NCBI GenBank assembly: GCA_012862575.1
Contig: BLSF01000082.1
Coordinates: 1-64,000, forward strand
Reading direction: 5' to 3'
Source: Parietichytrium sp. I65-24A
Lineage: Eukaryota; Sar; Bigyra; Thraustochytrida; Thraustochytriidae
Length of the DNA stretch: 64,000 nucleotides
Both the position numbers and the translations under genes were made by a program. This document shows, in pieces, positions 39,156 to 51,542 of this stretch; position 1 is the first letter of the stretch, and each line of letters begins with the position of its first letter. The notes under the pieces are model-generated. The model saw only the letters and a program-made list of their open reading frames with translations. It was not told where the DNA came from and did not search any database.

Positions 39156-39815
39156 TTAGCCGGATCGAAAGTCGGTGTGGTGAAACTCGACTTTTACGCC
39201 AGATATCTTTGCCAAAAGGTACAGGCGAAGGAAGAGCTCGCTCCTTGTTCGGGGTTTGCTGTTCTTGAACATTTTGCGCTCCTCCTCCATATTAAAGAGC
39301 GTCTGGTGGTACAGCATGCCGATCCACTGGCGCACATCGCTGAAAGAAGGGGGTGTGAAACCAGGCTGAGATCGAAGGTGCTGGCGCCAGATCATAAGCT
39401 TGATGAGATTGTCGTCGTCGGACTCTGCGCACAGACCTTTCATGACCAGCTCCTCCCAAGCGCTCTCGACCGTGCCGTCGTACGACTTGCTGAGCTGCAG
39501 CTTGCCTTTCTCGTTGACATTCATCTGCCTTGCGAATTCTTGCGTGCGACGGAGGTCCACGAACAGCTGATCAAAGTCAGACTTTTGCAGAATAGCGCCC
39601 GAATCGATCAAGTCGACCATATGGGTGCGCACCTCTTTGTAAGAATGTATATCTGGAATTTGCGCGAACGAAGACTGGCCCGCAGGCACCCTTGGAGGCG
39701 CGCTCTGCGCCAGCATGACAGCAGCCAAAGCAGCCCCATTCACCTGAGCCTGTTGTCCCATGACTTGCGGCTGCTGCTGCTGCTGCTGGTGATGATTTCC
39801 TCTGAAGAAGTACAT
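39156..39815 (-). CDS. Unknown Gln-rich N-terminus, helical protein
   Basis: 219 residues, single exon, ATG at 39815 (MYFFRGNHHQQQQQQPQ). The first ~35 residues are Gln-rich, encoded by a CTG/CAG run. After a short AVMLAQSAPPRVPAG linker come several amphipathic helices: YKEVRTHMVDLIDSGAILQK, SDFDQLFVDLRRTQEFARQM, YDGTVESAWEELVMKGL, LIKLMIWRQHLRSQPGF, FSDVRQWIGMLYHQTLFNM, RSELFLRLYLLAKISGVKVE. No Cys-rich, membrane or catalytic motif is visible. The composition (Gln-rich plus compact helices) recalls transcription co-regulator subunits, but I cannot assign a family. The strong amphipathic patterning makes a real gene likely. Confidence 0.7.
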   Translation of the reverse strand: MYFFRGNHHQQQQQQPQVMGQQAQVNGAALAAVMLAQSAPPRVPAGQSSFAQIPDIHSYKEVRTHMVDLIDSGAILQKSDFDQLFVDLRRTQEFARQMNVNEKGKLQLSKSYDGTVESAWEELVMKGLCAESDDDNLIKLMIWRQHLRSQPGFTPPSFSDVRQWIGMLYHQTLFNMEEERKMFKNSKPRTRSELFLRLYLLAKISGVKVEFHHTDFRSG

Positions 39816-42800
39816 TTCTCCAAACGCCCCGCTCCTGTGCCCGTAATTCGATCAACGCAAAGCCTAAACCAACTTCCTGCAAAACAAAAACACAAGTGCC
39901 AAACTCTCCAAACTCTCCGATACTCTTGCTTGCTTTCCTTTGTCCGATGCAAGATGCAAGATGCAAGATGCAAGATGCAATCGGTCAACTCGCTCCTCCT
40001 CTCTCACTTTCTCTGTTTGTCTCTTTCTGTTTGTCTATGTCTATGTCTGTCGGTCTCTGATTGCTCTCTTCGTTGACTGCTCTTCGCTCTTCGCTCTTCA
40101 CTCTTTGCGTCTCATAAGTCTCATATGTTCCACTTTCCAACTTGGTCTAAGAGGTCATTAGGCGTGCCTACCATCCCGTATGTTGGTTACTGATTTCGGC
40201 TATCTGTTCATAGTCTGACGACTGGGAGTACTGGGAGTGGGTGTGAGTTATTGGGACAGGGTAGTAGTGTGCATAGGGTTTACCGTGATCTGGAAGGATT
40301 GGTAAGGGTTGGGGTAGGTGGAGCAGTGGTGTACTTGGAGGGAAGTGCTATGATTTCGGGTGGTTGGTGGTGACGTCAGAAAAGGTGTGTTTGCGAAAGA
40401 CAGTGAGGATGAGTTTCATTGACGTCATCGCTCGGCATGTAATAGTGTTTTACGTAAGAGTCACCCTCGAGACTAAAAGTTTCATTGGGTTCTAACAAAT
40501 AACTATCGAAGACTACTCGAGCGCGCACGTGTCTCTGGATGAGAGCTCCGTAATAAGTGCGTTTATACCGTATACTTTAGTACCCGTGAGCCGTGCAACT
40601 CATCTATACAATTCGGTAGTGCGTGGACAGTGAGGGGGCGTGACTTTGGGAAGAGACCCCTTATGGTTAGGTCTATCTGCTTGGTATAGTGAGGGTGGCT
40701 GGTAGGACTGGAGACTTTCAGGCAATGAACTGGTACTAATTCGGTACTCACAGTCCGTACTCATTGTGAGAGAGGGCTGTCCAGGAAAAAGAAAAGGAAA
40801 GAAATAATCCATTCTCCAGCTACCATCCGATAACGGTTCACAATAGGAAATCGATTTAAAAGGATAACGGTGAAGAGTCCTTTTTTGATCCAGCTAAGTA
40901 GTATTACTGCGAAAAATGTTCAAAGTTAGACTCATTAGCTTTGACTCGGCACTCTCAGCTCTCAGCACTCAGCGAGAGAGGCAACCCGAGCTCAACAAAT
41001 TCATTTGTTCTGAACAGTGAAAACGTGAACACAGTCAAAAATTGTTCTCATAGACTCCCACGTGCCACTGCACTGTCAGGTTTCTATCCGCCAGCAACAA
41101 GTCCCACTTCATAGTTCCGCTTCTCCCTCCACACTGCCCACTGCACACGTTTAGAGTATTGTCTGGAGACCCTTACCAGCCCTGTATCAGCTCCTCTACT
41201 GGCCAGGCACTTGCTGTAGTGAGCGTGCGTAGTAGCGGTTTGGGTAGGAGCTAGGTTAGTTAAAATTCCCTTTGGTTGGGCACGGGCGAGTGCATGAGAA
41301 GAGGGAACAGGGCTCCGTACGGCCCTATTCCGAGACTACGATAAAGTTTAAGAGCCTTTGTGAATGGACCGGCTTTTGCGATTAAAGTTTGCTTTCCAGG
41401 TCGTCTTTCTCTTTATTTATTCTCTTTCATTTCTGTTTGATCTCGGGACAACTTGAACTAACCGAGAACGTTTTCTTCTTCTGCTTTCAAATTCTTTCTC
41501 TTCCTTCTTCTGTCTTTCGGCTTTTGAGGTGGCTGCATTGCTTTTTGTTTTGTGTTTAATTTAAAGGCGCGCTGTGCTTTTATTTCACAATTTCAATTGA
41601 TTTTGTCAACTCGAACTTGGAGGGACTGAAGGACACCGATTCATTTCCGAAGCGCGGCCCCATATTATCGGAATCGGCAGTACAATGGAGAGAAAACTGG
41701 ACACGCTTGCTCGTGCCGGCTCCTACTGGTTTGTATATGTAGCCACCTATACCGTGTCTGTTTTATTCGCGCAAGCGCTGGCGCGTCGGACACCCGACCC
41801 AGCGCGAAGTGAGTGAGTACTAGCGTTTTCCCCATCCCGATATCGTGTAATTCGCCAATAGAAGAGTGGCTGGAGGCAGTTTCCTAGGTACTATTATGCA
41901 CACTCTACCATGAAGCTGCGATTTGATCTTGCGTTTCTGAGCGACTTTGATGATCAACTTTCCGCATTTTTACCTTCTTTACTTTTTCTTTTTCCCCTGA
42001 CTTTATTTTCTATTTTGTCCAATTTAGCATAATTCATTTTCATTTTATTTGAAGGACAGCTTGCTTGGCTTGCTTCTTGTTGAATTTTGGTTTCAATGCG
42101 ATATGCAGTGGACCTCTCTCTCTCCCGTCCACTGAACGAAAAAGCATTCAGGTTTCAGAATTCGTCGTCACAGCCAGTCAAAAAAAACAAAACAAAACAA
42201 ATAATTACACCGATGGAGGAGCATGGAGGAGCGCGAGACTCGAGAGAGAGAGAGAGTATGCCGAGGACGGGTCACCACCAAACACCGCCAACAACAACAA
42301 CAACAAATCGATGGTAACAACAACGAGCGGGACGACGTGCAAGCTCTGGCAAAGCTCCGATTTCCGACAGCTCCGTCAATTCATTCACCGTCTAGCACGT
42401 GTCGTCGCAGGCTTGTTCAGCTGAAACGGAACCACAATTTGAAATGACTTGCCCATCAGTCAACAGGGCACTCGGAAGAGTAGCTTTTAGCTTGAAGCGT
42501 CAGCGGAACCAGCAGCAGCAACAGCGACCGACTGACGAGGGCTAACGGTGCATTGGGAGCACACACGGCACCGACTGAAGGTTTGCAGAGCTCAGATTCT
42601 GCCTTGAGCTTTTGCATTCTGTGGCATCTGTGACAGTGAATTGTAAAAAAAGTTGGGAACTTTTCGGAACTGCTCAGCAGCGGACACGACGTGCATGGAC
42701 GTGCATGGCGGGTCGACGCTGTCGGTTCGGCAAGTCAGTCTCAGGCTCTTGCGCAGATCACGGTCATCGTGTGTCATCATGAGCGGACCGCAAGCTGATT

Positions 42801-44453
42801 CACGGCGGCTCGTTCCGGACCCGCTCGGGTTGGCGCCCTTTGCATTTGCGGCCTGTCGACGATTCAGAGCAAGTTGGCAAATTACCGCTCCTCGTCGAAC
42901 AGGCGCCGGGGCCGCTCGAATCCGCGAGCTCATGAGAGCTATAGCACGAGTTTTACGAGCTACGATGAATTCGAGCAAAGCGGAGCTTGTCTTCTTGCGC
43001 GAACGAAGGTCCCACTGGCATGCCAAAGCCGTCAGAGACGTCAGCGTTGCCTATCAGCTCCTTCATGTGCTCAAGTTGGACTCCTTCAACTTGTAATTAC
43101 CACCGAGTCCCCCACTGTCAACAAGAACTTGGGCTCTCACGATTGCTACGTTTTTCGAATTTCGATCAACCAGGTGATGTAGATTATGTACCATAATGAT
43201 TGATGCTTGGAGCGTTTTAGTCCATTTTCGTGCGAGGATAGTTTGAGAGACAGCATTTGAGCGAAAACAAACTCGTCGTTCGATTTTAGTGGACTAGCTA
43301 CCTTTTTTCTGTGAATTATGGAACTTGGGCGACTCTGTTTTCCTTCTACTTTCATTTCGACTGTCAACTGAATGAACAAATCAAAGCAATTAAAAATTAA
43401 AATTTGGAAGTCATGTTTGGAGCGTCTCTCTCCCTTTCTTTCCTCTTTCTCTCTCTTTGCGGCGCACTGTGGTGGCGCTGCACACAACAACTTCCACTCC
43501 AGTTGAAATCGTTAATGCTTCCTATGGGAACAAGCTTCGAGATTCATCGTGCACAAACCCATTCGCTCCTTCCACAATACCCGACCCGGCGGGGTCCAGC
43601 TGCGGTCAGTCTCCGAGGTCGGCGCACCCCAATCGTGGCGTTCAACCTGGCGCACTCCCCCGATTGGTCGATTGGCATGTCCTATGTTATAGTATAGCAG
43701 TAAATTAATAACCAAGGTAAAGTGGCCCGGTCGGAAACCGCGCCGCTCAGGGCGAACCGGACGGACCTTGCCTGGTCGGCCGGACGGGGAAAGGAGTTAT
43801 GGCTACCAAGTAGCGAGATCTACCGGAAGGACAAAGAAGGAGGAGCATGTTGGAAAACACAAACAAACAAGCAAAGAATACAAAGCATCAATCATCAAGT
43901 TCAATGTTTGATGTTCGGAGAAGGTCACTCACTCATCGCACAATCACTCACTCGCAATCACTTGCAAGCAATTCACATTTGTTAATTTACTTTCATCTAC
44001 TCCCATCCTCAAGCAATCAACCACAATCCACTCAACAGATCAATCAAAGCCCTTCATTCACTCACTCATTCATCCATTCTTTCTTTCATCCATTCTTTCT
44101 TTCTTTCTTTCTCTCCTCGCGTAGACTAGCCCTATCGTAGCGCGCTCTCAAATCTGCACCAAAAGACAGAGTGAGACTAGTGAGACAGAGAGAGAGACGC
44201 ACACAGAGAGATAGAGATTAGAGAGACAGAGAGAGAGAGCATTGATAGATCGATCGAGCGAAGAAGAAGAAGAGGAGAGAGTAGTGAAAGAAAGAGACGT
44301 GGTCCGCAAGACTCCAATCGCAATCCAGGTCGGTCGGTGACTTTGATCGGGAGCTCGCTCGGTGAGACAGTGAAACAGTGAAACAGTGAGGCGTTGGAGC
44401 TTGCCCGTGCGGTGTGATCGTGTCAGGTCTCGGAGAGTGGCACAAGTTTGGAA
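39816..44453. other. 4.6-kb gene-poor region
   Basis: No confident gene. Simple sequence is common: AAGATGC repeats (39945-39980), CAACAA runs near 42288-42306, CATT/CTTT pyrimidine tracts at about 44050-44115 and GA-rich DNA to about 44275. Between 42592 and 43096 overlapping open frames of 144 (minus) and 147 (plus) codons exist, but neither shows protein-like patterning; a spliced gene there cannot be excluded. Confidence 0.45.
39945..39980. repeat. AAGATGC minisatellite (about 5 copies)
   Basis: Seven-base units repeated about five times, 130 bp upstream of the Gln-rich gene's ATG (minus strand). Confidence 0.88.
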
Positions 44454-45761
44454 ATGCTGCAAGCCATGGAGATGCCTCCGTTGGACGAGCTGAGCCTGGG
44501 ATCGCCGTCGCCAGCGCCGCAGCAGATTAAGTTTGAGCACCAGCAACAGCCGCAGCAGCACTTCGCCCCGCATCCGAGCCATCAGCATTTTACTGCGTTT
44601 CAGGCCGCGCAAGCTCAGGTTCAGGCGCAACAATACTCTTCTTTCGCGGCTCTTCAGCAGCATCATCTGCAGCAGCAACAGCAGCAGCAACAACAACAAC
44701 AGCAGCAATTTCACCAGCAACACCAGCAGCAACAACAACACCAGCAGCAACATCAACACCAACAGCAACTCAATCATCAACAGCAATCAAGCAATGGACA
44801 GCAGCACTTGATCCGCCCGAGCTACAGCATGACGCAAATGTACTCAGGTGGGCTCCCCATCTTCAACACAACTTTGATTCGAAACTCTTCCGGTCTCAGT
44901 GCCTACAGCCAGAGCTCGCATGGATTCCAGCAACAGCAATTTGGGCAAGGCAACCCGTTCGAGCAGAAAACCGACGAGAAGACCGTGTTGAACTGCTTTA
45001 ACAGCGGCATGTCGGAGATGTCAGAGACCTCCATGGAGTTTCTGAGGTCTTTGGTGGCTAATCAAAACGCTGCTGACGGTGTGGACCGTGCTGCAGGGCT
45101 TGCTGCAATGCAGACCCGGAGCAGTATGTCTGGAAATATCGCAAACATGAGCAATCTTGGATCGCTCGGGTCCTTGGGCTCGTTGAACGGCATGGGCGGC
45201 ATGATGAACATGCGTGCGTCCCCTGGGAACGGGAAACGCAAGTTTGACACTATGACTGCACTGACAGCCAGCTTGTCCAATCTAACTGCGGATGAGAAGA
45301 AGCAGCGAATGTCCGTTGACTTTGCCAAGATCCTTGAGCGCCCTGTGATGGAGTCTTCGATGGATGACATTATCGAGGCGATGAAGTGCCTCAGCAATGG
45401 TCGCAAGCTCTCACCAGGTTCAAGTCCAAGTGTAAACGTGCTCGCCAAGGTTGTCACGGACGTGGAGAAACGCCCAGACAGATTCCACAAGAAGAAATCC
45501 TCGGACTACTTGAACATCTCCAAGCTTGGCCTTCCAAGGCTTGGGAAAAAGAAGGAGTCTTCCAGCGGCGGTGCGAACTCATCTGGCCAGGGCTGCACCA
45601 TCGTGGTCGTCAATAAGAAATGTAACAAACACTCTCGCTCCTGCACTGGTCTCGAGCCTCATCAGCCTGGCGATTTTACTATTTCCAAGGAGCCTGTGAC
45701 AAGGTCAAACTTTGGTAAATGGGTCAACCAGTACCTTAAATCCTCCGGGATCACACCCTAG
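44454..45761 (+). CDS. Poly-Gln/His protein, probable transcription regulator
   Basis: 435 residues, single exon. The open frame begins with TTG; the first ATG is at 44454 (MLQAMEMPPLDEL). Residues ~20-120 are dominated by Gln with interspersed His, including uninterrupted Gln runs coded by mixed CAG/CAA. Residues ~200-255 hold Ser/Gly/Met repeats (LGSLGSLGSLNGMGGMMNM). The basic segment NGKRKFD (about 257-263) and KKQRM (about 281) could be nuclear signals. The C-terminal ~130 residues are more ordered: SSDYLNISKLGLPRLGKKKE, then CTIVVVNKKCNKHSRSCTG with three Cys and two His, and TRSNFGKWVNQYLKSSGITP. Poly-Gln with a short C-terminal domain fits a transcriptional co-activator; there is no recognised DNA-binding domain. 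Upstream DNA is strongly GA-rich. Confidence 0.78.
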   Translation: MLQAMEMPPLDELSLGSPSPAPQQIKFEHQQQPQQHFAPHPSHQHFTAFQAAQAQVQAQQYSSFAALQQHHLQQQQQQQQQQQQQFHQQHQQQQQHQQQHQHQQQLNHQQQSSNGQQHLIRPSYSMTQMYSGGLPIFNTTLIRNSSGLSAYSQSSHGFQQQQFGQGNPFEQKTDEKTVLNCFNSGMSEMSETSMEFLRSLVANQNAADGVDRAAGLAAMQTRSSMSGNIANMSNLGSLGSLGSLNGMGGMMNMRASPGNGKRKFDTMTALTASLSNLTADEKKQRMSVDFAKILERPVMESSMDDIIEAMKCLSNGRKLSPGSSPSVNVLAKVVTDVEKRPDRFHKKKSSDYLNISKLGLPRLGKKKESSSGGANSSGQGCTIVVVNKKCNKHSRSCTGLEPHQPGDFTISKEPVTRSNFGKWVNQYLKSSGITP

Positions 45762-46555
45762 TTCACCTTTGTGCATATGAAGCGAGGGAATCTTGTATTG
45801 TAGCTCGCGCCGATCTGCCTTGTTTTGGATCCGTTCTGTGAGCTATGTTATGTATTCTTCCTGATGTATACACCACCCCAAACACTCACTCACACACCCA
45901 CCCACACTTGTTCAAAAAAACATTGCCCTTTGTGTCGCCCCTCTACTGGTGCCTGTACTCTCGTGGTGATGACGAAGATCGGGTTGATCAATCAAGAACG
46001 ATCTGATGAAACCTATTTGATGTTTTCACAGTCAACTCTGCAGAACGATGCCCATTCGGCACACGAAATTGTCCTTTAAATAAAAAGTAAACCCGTCTAT
46101 CGTAGGATTGCATTTTGTGTGTTTTCTCAGTCTGCAGCTCTCTTTTGATCCTGCGCCTCGCAAGCGCCTCCAACTCCACTGGCTCATCCCTCATCGAGGC
46201 ACCCGCGGCGCATTTTAAGGGTATGGTACCGGTACTGTACACTCAAATGGTACAATCGCGATTGCAGAATTTACTGTTAGCAAAGTTTTACAATGGTCCA
46301 AGTCACATAGCGGCCCTCGTCACTTCGAGCACGTCACTCGGACGGACATGTGGCGTGATTCGTTCGCCTGTGCCCTGTGCCAGAAGCTTGGTCAGATTGG
46401 TCAGCTTACCAGCTTGATCAATGCTTGATCCATGAGATCAACCGGCGGACACGGCGGAAGGTGGTGGGTTGCGAGGCTTGGGTAGACGCGAAAAGTAGCG
46501 CCAGGTTGGAAGTTCATCAAAGTCTGAGCTCGCCGGCGAATTGCGATTGGACGAA
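45762..46555. other. Intergenic region, poly-Gln gene to SKI8
   Basis: No gene seen. A probable poly(A) signal (AATAAA within TTTAAATAAAAAG, about 46076-46086) lies 320 bp after the poly-Gln stop. A TACCGGTA step is at about 46229. Confidence 0.4.
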
Positions 46556-47643
46556 ATGGTAAGTGGTTTGTTGGTTGGCGTGCACTTTGCCTGTGGTTGT
46601 GTTTTAGGATGAGGTGCGGGGCTCACTGACGTTGTTGTTCGTGCTGGCGGCGATGGACTTTGGACGATGGGGGTGTTCAGGCGGCCAAACTGTTCAAGTA
46701 CGATGCGGCACACAAAGACGCGATTTGGTCGGTGTGCTGGGCGAAGCACGGGGCGGACAACCTGCTCCTCACGGGAAGTTGCGACGAAACAGTCGGATGC
46801 TGGGAGGTGCGCGAGGACGCAGACGCAAAGAGTAACATCCAGCTGAAGCATGTCTTCCCGGACCACGGCATGGGCGCGAACTCGATCGTGTGTAGCCCTT
46901 TTGCGCCGCTAGCTTTCACATCTAGCATGGATTGTCGCATTAGAATTTTGGATCTGTCCAAGGTAATTGACGCACAAGAAGGCTCGGTCAAAGCCACGAT
47001 CGATGCCGGTCCGGTTGAGTGCTGGACGCTCGCCTGCGCCCCTTCCGGAAAAGATATTGCTTCTGGAACTCACACCGGCGCAGTCAACATCTGGGACGTA
47101 GAGACCTGTAAATTGGAAACCACTCTGGAGTCGGCGGGAAGCTCCTTCGTTCTTAGCGTCGCATACAGCCCAGATGGAAGCTGCTTGGCTGCAGGGTCGA
47201 ACGACGGGACCATTCGCTTGTATGACCTCAATACGCACAAGATGATTCACGGATTCACCAATCACACCATGCCGGTTCGCTCGCTTACTTTCTCCCCGGA
47301 TGGTTCTTCTCTATTTTCCGGATCGGACGACCTGACTGTCAGCATATACGATGTAAAGAAAAAGTCTCAGTCTGGCACATTGCGTGGGCACTCTGGCTGG
47401 GTTGTGTCCGTGGACGCGTGCGCAGACAACCGTCATATTGCCACAGCATCTAGCGACAACACTGTAAAGCTTTGGGACGCAGTTGAGCGCTCGTGCACAC
47501 AAACCTTCGATAAGTCTCACACCGACCAGGTCCATGCCGTTGCATTCAACCGAGTTGGAAACCGCCTGGCATCCGTAGGAGGGGAAGGAAATCTTCAAAC
47601 ATATTCTGTGGCTCCTACCGGAACCACCAAAATTGTTGCTTGA
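46556..47643 (+). CDS. WDR61: WD40 protein SKI8/WDR61, intron directly after the start codon
   Basis: Exon 1 coding part is only the ATG (46556-46558). The intron 46559-46680 (GTAAGT...GTTCAG, 122 nt, phase 0) is followed by exon 2, 46681-47643, giving 321 residues (M|AAKLFKYDAAHKDAIWSV). The unspliced frame has no ATG near this N-terminus, while splicing yields the normal WDR61 start. About seven WD repeats cover the chain, with GH/WD-type ends such as NIWDVETC, IRLYDLNTH, VSIYDVKKK and KLWDAVERS. PDGSCLAAGSNDGTIRLYD and GHSGWVVSVDACADNRHIAT are close to WDR61. The human protein is a subunit of both the SKI RNA-decay complex and the PAF1 transcription complex. WD40 domains are common, so orthology rests on length and N-terminal match. 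Confidence 0.88.
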
Positions 47644-48110
47644 CGGAAAAAGGAAAAACTGAAACTTTCAACCTGGGATTTACTTTATTCTAGTCCTCGA
47701 TATTTCCTGCTGAACGGGCCGCCGTTGTGGGCTGCACTGAAACCTAGCTTGTAGTTCCGCTTGCCGGCGTGGCAGCAATATGTCCTTGTCGATGGGGACG
47801 TCGAGCCCAGATTCCTCATTGTTGAGAAGATTAATCTCAAGATCCATTCTTTCTTCCCATACCTCAGGTTTTTTTTTCACACTGGTGGATCAACTTTTGC
47901 CGCAGGCGAATACCTCCTCGAGCGAACAAAGATCTCTCGACCATTTTTGCAGTTTTATTGAGACTTAAACTCCGTTTTGCGAGACCAGAGCGAGAGAACG
48001 TTGAACATTTGCTCACCGAAGCGCATCAACTGGCTAAGCGATCTCGACATGCTTCACCAGCGCTGCAAAGGCTTTCGATCGGTCGCCAAAGAGTTCGAGG
48101 TCTAGTTCTC

Positions 48111-48152
48111 CTTCAATTCAATTCAACTCGATTCGACTCGATTCAATTCAAT
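48111..48152. repeat. Imperfect ATTCA/ATTCG pentanucleotide repeat
   Basis: About eight degenerate five-base units (TTCAA, TTCGA, CTCGA variants) in intergenic DNA. Confidence 0.8.
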
Positions 48153-51100
48153 CCATGCCGAGCCACACACCACTCGTTTCGTCAGTGACAAAAGCTTGGC
48201 AGCGAAAGCCGGGTCAGCTGGAAATTATATGAAGAACGCAGACTCCCAGGCCCCTGACTTTGTCTCGCCCGTACTATTGCGCAGATCTCGCCTGCCGGGA
48301 GCAACAATTGTCGATACCCGCGCGTGTTGACATGGATGGAGCTCGATGCCCGCATTGACTTCACGACAGCGGAGCTCCTCGGTCAAGTCGTCAACGAACG
48401 GCGTCCGAACCCCCTGGTCCGCCTGTACTCGTGGAGCTGCCTCTGCGAACCTGACAGTTTATGCTAATTCAGAGGAGCAGAGCTCTCATGGACTGTGGCG
48501 AATCTGACAAATTTCTCTTCATCTGAGTCCTGGCCCGCAAGTGACCCTTGTTGCATCGTTGCACACAGGCAAATTTCTGCTCGGAGACCGACACGAACTT
48601 GTGGGTACAGTACACAATGTCGGCACTAGCACCACCTCGCCTCGCATCGCATCGCTTCGCCATCTAGATCGGTAAGTTCTTGACAGTGAGCACCCATCTC
48701 TGGCTGAACCAGAAAGTTGAGCCCGGAACCAACAATCAACACAATTCAGAAGATGGCAACAGGTGCGACATGTGCATCAAGTGTGCGTTCGGTTCTCGTT
48801 GCAACGAACGCCACGAGCCATCTCTCCTCAAGCTTCTAAGGTCCTGCTCGAAAGAAGCAGGCACCCGTGAGGTACTCAACGTCAGTACTTGCGCCGGCCC
48901 TTCAGTCATCGTAGTCATCAATAATTTATGTTGCACCCTGTCCAATACTTTGCTCACAGGTACTATCCGTTTCGACCGGAGCGCCGCGGCGGCTCCATGC
49001 GGAAGCCCGAGATCCAAAGAAGACCACTGTTTTTCTTTCTTGCTGATCAGAGCTGTGTACTGACTAACGTTTTACATGAAGCCCAGGCGTTGAACTTGAA
49101 CCGGGCAGAACCAACGTACTGACAGTGAGTACCGGCGTCGCGGCTGCCGTGACGGACCCGGACGACTCAAATGTCTTCAGATTCATTTCTCGTCGCCTTG
49201 TCCATCGCCTACTTGCGAATTTTTGAGTTCTCGACGGGAACCGGAACGTCTGTATCGTTTCCTGGCCCAGATTGATGTCTCTATAAACAGGGTGCAAGGA
49301 TGCACAAGATTTCGCCAGAATGGAGAAGGATGGACGCTGGAAACGCCTCGCTCTGTATCGCTTTTCACTGTCAGTCCAGCTACCAAGGTACCAAACGTAC
49401 CAAAAGTCACCAAGGAACGTGGACGATGGTTAGTCGAGAAGGTGGCATCGGACTCGCCAGCGGCAACAGTCACAGAGGCACGTCGGGTCCGTTTCGTTCC
49501 TAAGCTTACAGCTCCAACGCTCCAAACATTCTATTCACTCTCAATGACTTCAGCCAAAATACAAGACGCGAAAGGTAGAAATTGAATCGTAAACGTTTTC
49601 GTCAAAGCACTTGACTCTCCATGAATGAAGAAAAGACACTTGTGATTCATTCACAGTCAGTTCACTGCACAGAGATGTTCAAGTGAACAAATGAAATGAA
49701 AAAATGAAAATCAATCCCTGACTCCCAGCACACACCTCCTCTCAGCATTTACTCTAACTATCCCTATCGTACCTCCACCCAACCTGCATGCATTAGGACT
49801 AGAATAAGCAACACTTACTCCTCCTATGGATATCCTAGGGACCACTGGTAAGCGAATGCCGTGAATGTACGTAAAGAGGTATTAAGCGGAGAGTAGGGTC
49901 GTCGAGTGCTATGCGACGCTTAGTGAGGATTAAAGAGCGAATTCACGGCAGTGCAAGATGGCAACTCAATTTCAATCGATCAATCACTCAAATCAATCAA
50001 TTTTAATTTAAAAGCTAATCATTCATCTGTAAATCAACAGTGAGTTGGAAAGCACAAAGTACAACTTACAAAGTCCTGGCTACTAGCCCAACCAAAAATA
50101 AAAGGAAGGAAGGAAAGAAATTAGAGTATTCAGTGAGTGGATGCTCAGTCAGAGTCTGGACTGACTGATGACTGATGAGTAGCAACTAACTAGCTCGCAA
50201 CTTGCAGGGCGGGAGACTGCGAAAGAGGGTGCAAAATGCCGTGCGTGCACTGCGTGCACCGCGCGAGAGACCGAATAAGAGCGAATGTTGCACTCTCAGT
50301 CTGTTCACGAACTTCTTCTCACGAGCTCAGGATTCAGATCCGACTCGCTCTTGCCGCAATTGCTCGTCAGTTTGAACGTACTAGTACCACGCTCTCACAC
50401 TCACACTCTCGCGCCTCGCCTCTTGTGTGGAGATGGATTGGCGATGTTGGAGATGGGCTTTTGCATTTTGCATTTTGAATGGGCACTTCGGTATAATAGA
50501 CTGGATCTCGCTTCCTTGTCAAACAGGTGTTCAGAGAGAGCCCATAGCTTAGCGCGGTGGTGAAATGCAGACTTCGGATTTCGACAATCCCAGCAAGTCT
50601 GGCGCTTAAAATAAATTAAAATAAGTAATTCTCCATTCTAAATTCAAGACACTTAGACCTGGATGACCGTGGGAAATACTTTGCGCGCCCGTGAGCCATG
50701 GGAGCAGTGTAAAGGCTGCGTCACTCTCCAATCACTCCAGTCAGCGAGATTTCCTAAGCTAGACAGCAGACAGAGCAGAGACCAGCGGCGTCAGGTAGGC
50801 GTTCTTGTCGAGAATGTCTGTCAGCTCCGCCCAAGATCAGCAGGGGGGAGGGAAGCTGTAACGACACACACTGCGACACGGAGAAGGACACAAGTAGTAG
50901 TATCTCGCGATGTAACTTGTTGCCGGCACTAATCCTCAAGTTTAGAACGATTACTTTCAACAGAGCCTGTTCTAGTACGGTCAGTACGGTCAGTTCTGTT
51001 CAGGAGAGAGAGAGTCCCGTGCCGCACAGTCAATCAGTTAACCACTGTCAGCCTCGCTGTTTCGCATGGATAGTGCCGACAGAACAGTGGTCGTTGTCTA

Positions 51101-51542
51101 GCACTAGGGTTGAGTGAGAGCTGAAAAGTGTGAGGAACTTTGGTCGAGGCGACAGCATCGACCGCAAGTGTGCGTCCAACACACTCGACACACCGGCCGT
51201 CAACCAGCACTTCGCAAAGCAGGAGCCAACTCGTTCAATGGCAAAAGGGAGGCTCTTTCATCCTGAGTCCAACTCATTTCTTGCTGTTGAGAGAGTTGAG
51301 AGTGTGGGATATAAATTTATAGACTCCTGACTTTACAGTATCAGAAGTAGAATGCGGTGTGCGAGGGTGTGTGGCGCGCTACACAGATGAAATCGAGGGA
51401 GGGAACGACGGGAAAGTAGAGAATCTTGCGGATAAAAAGTGGTCTCGATTGAGCAGGTTCGGAAAGTGCCCCTCCGTCTACAACTCTGCAGAATTCAGGA
51501 CAACGACTGACTTGACTTATTGCAAACTCTTTGTTTTCCTCA

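Noticed and set aside
42592-43096. Overlapping 144- and 147-codon frames on opposite strands
   Set aside because: Neither has domain patterning, signal sequence or convincing splice sites; listed only within the intergenic entry.
48182-49585. Cluster of 60-127-codon frames, and a short MELDARIDFTTAELLGQ-type frame near 48333
   Set aside because: Could be exons, but no consistent donor/acceptor chain or domain was found; too weak to annotate.
50535-50605. tRNA-like stretch (CCCATAGCTTAGCGCGGTGG... with hairpin CAGACTT/AAGTCTG)
   Set aside because: D-arm-like words occur, but no T-arm with seven-base loop or matching acceptor stem could be built on either strand.
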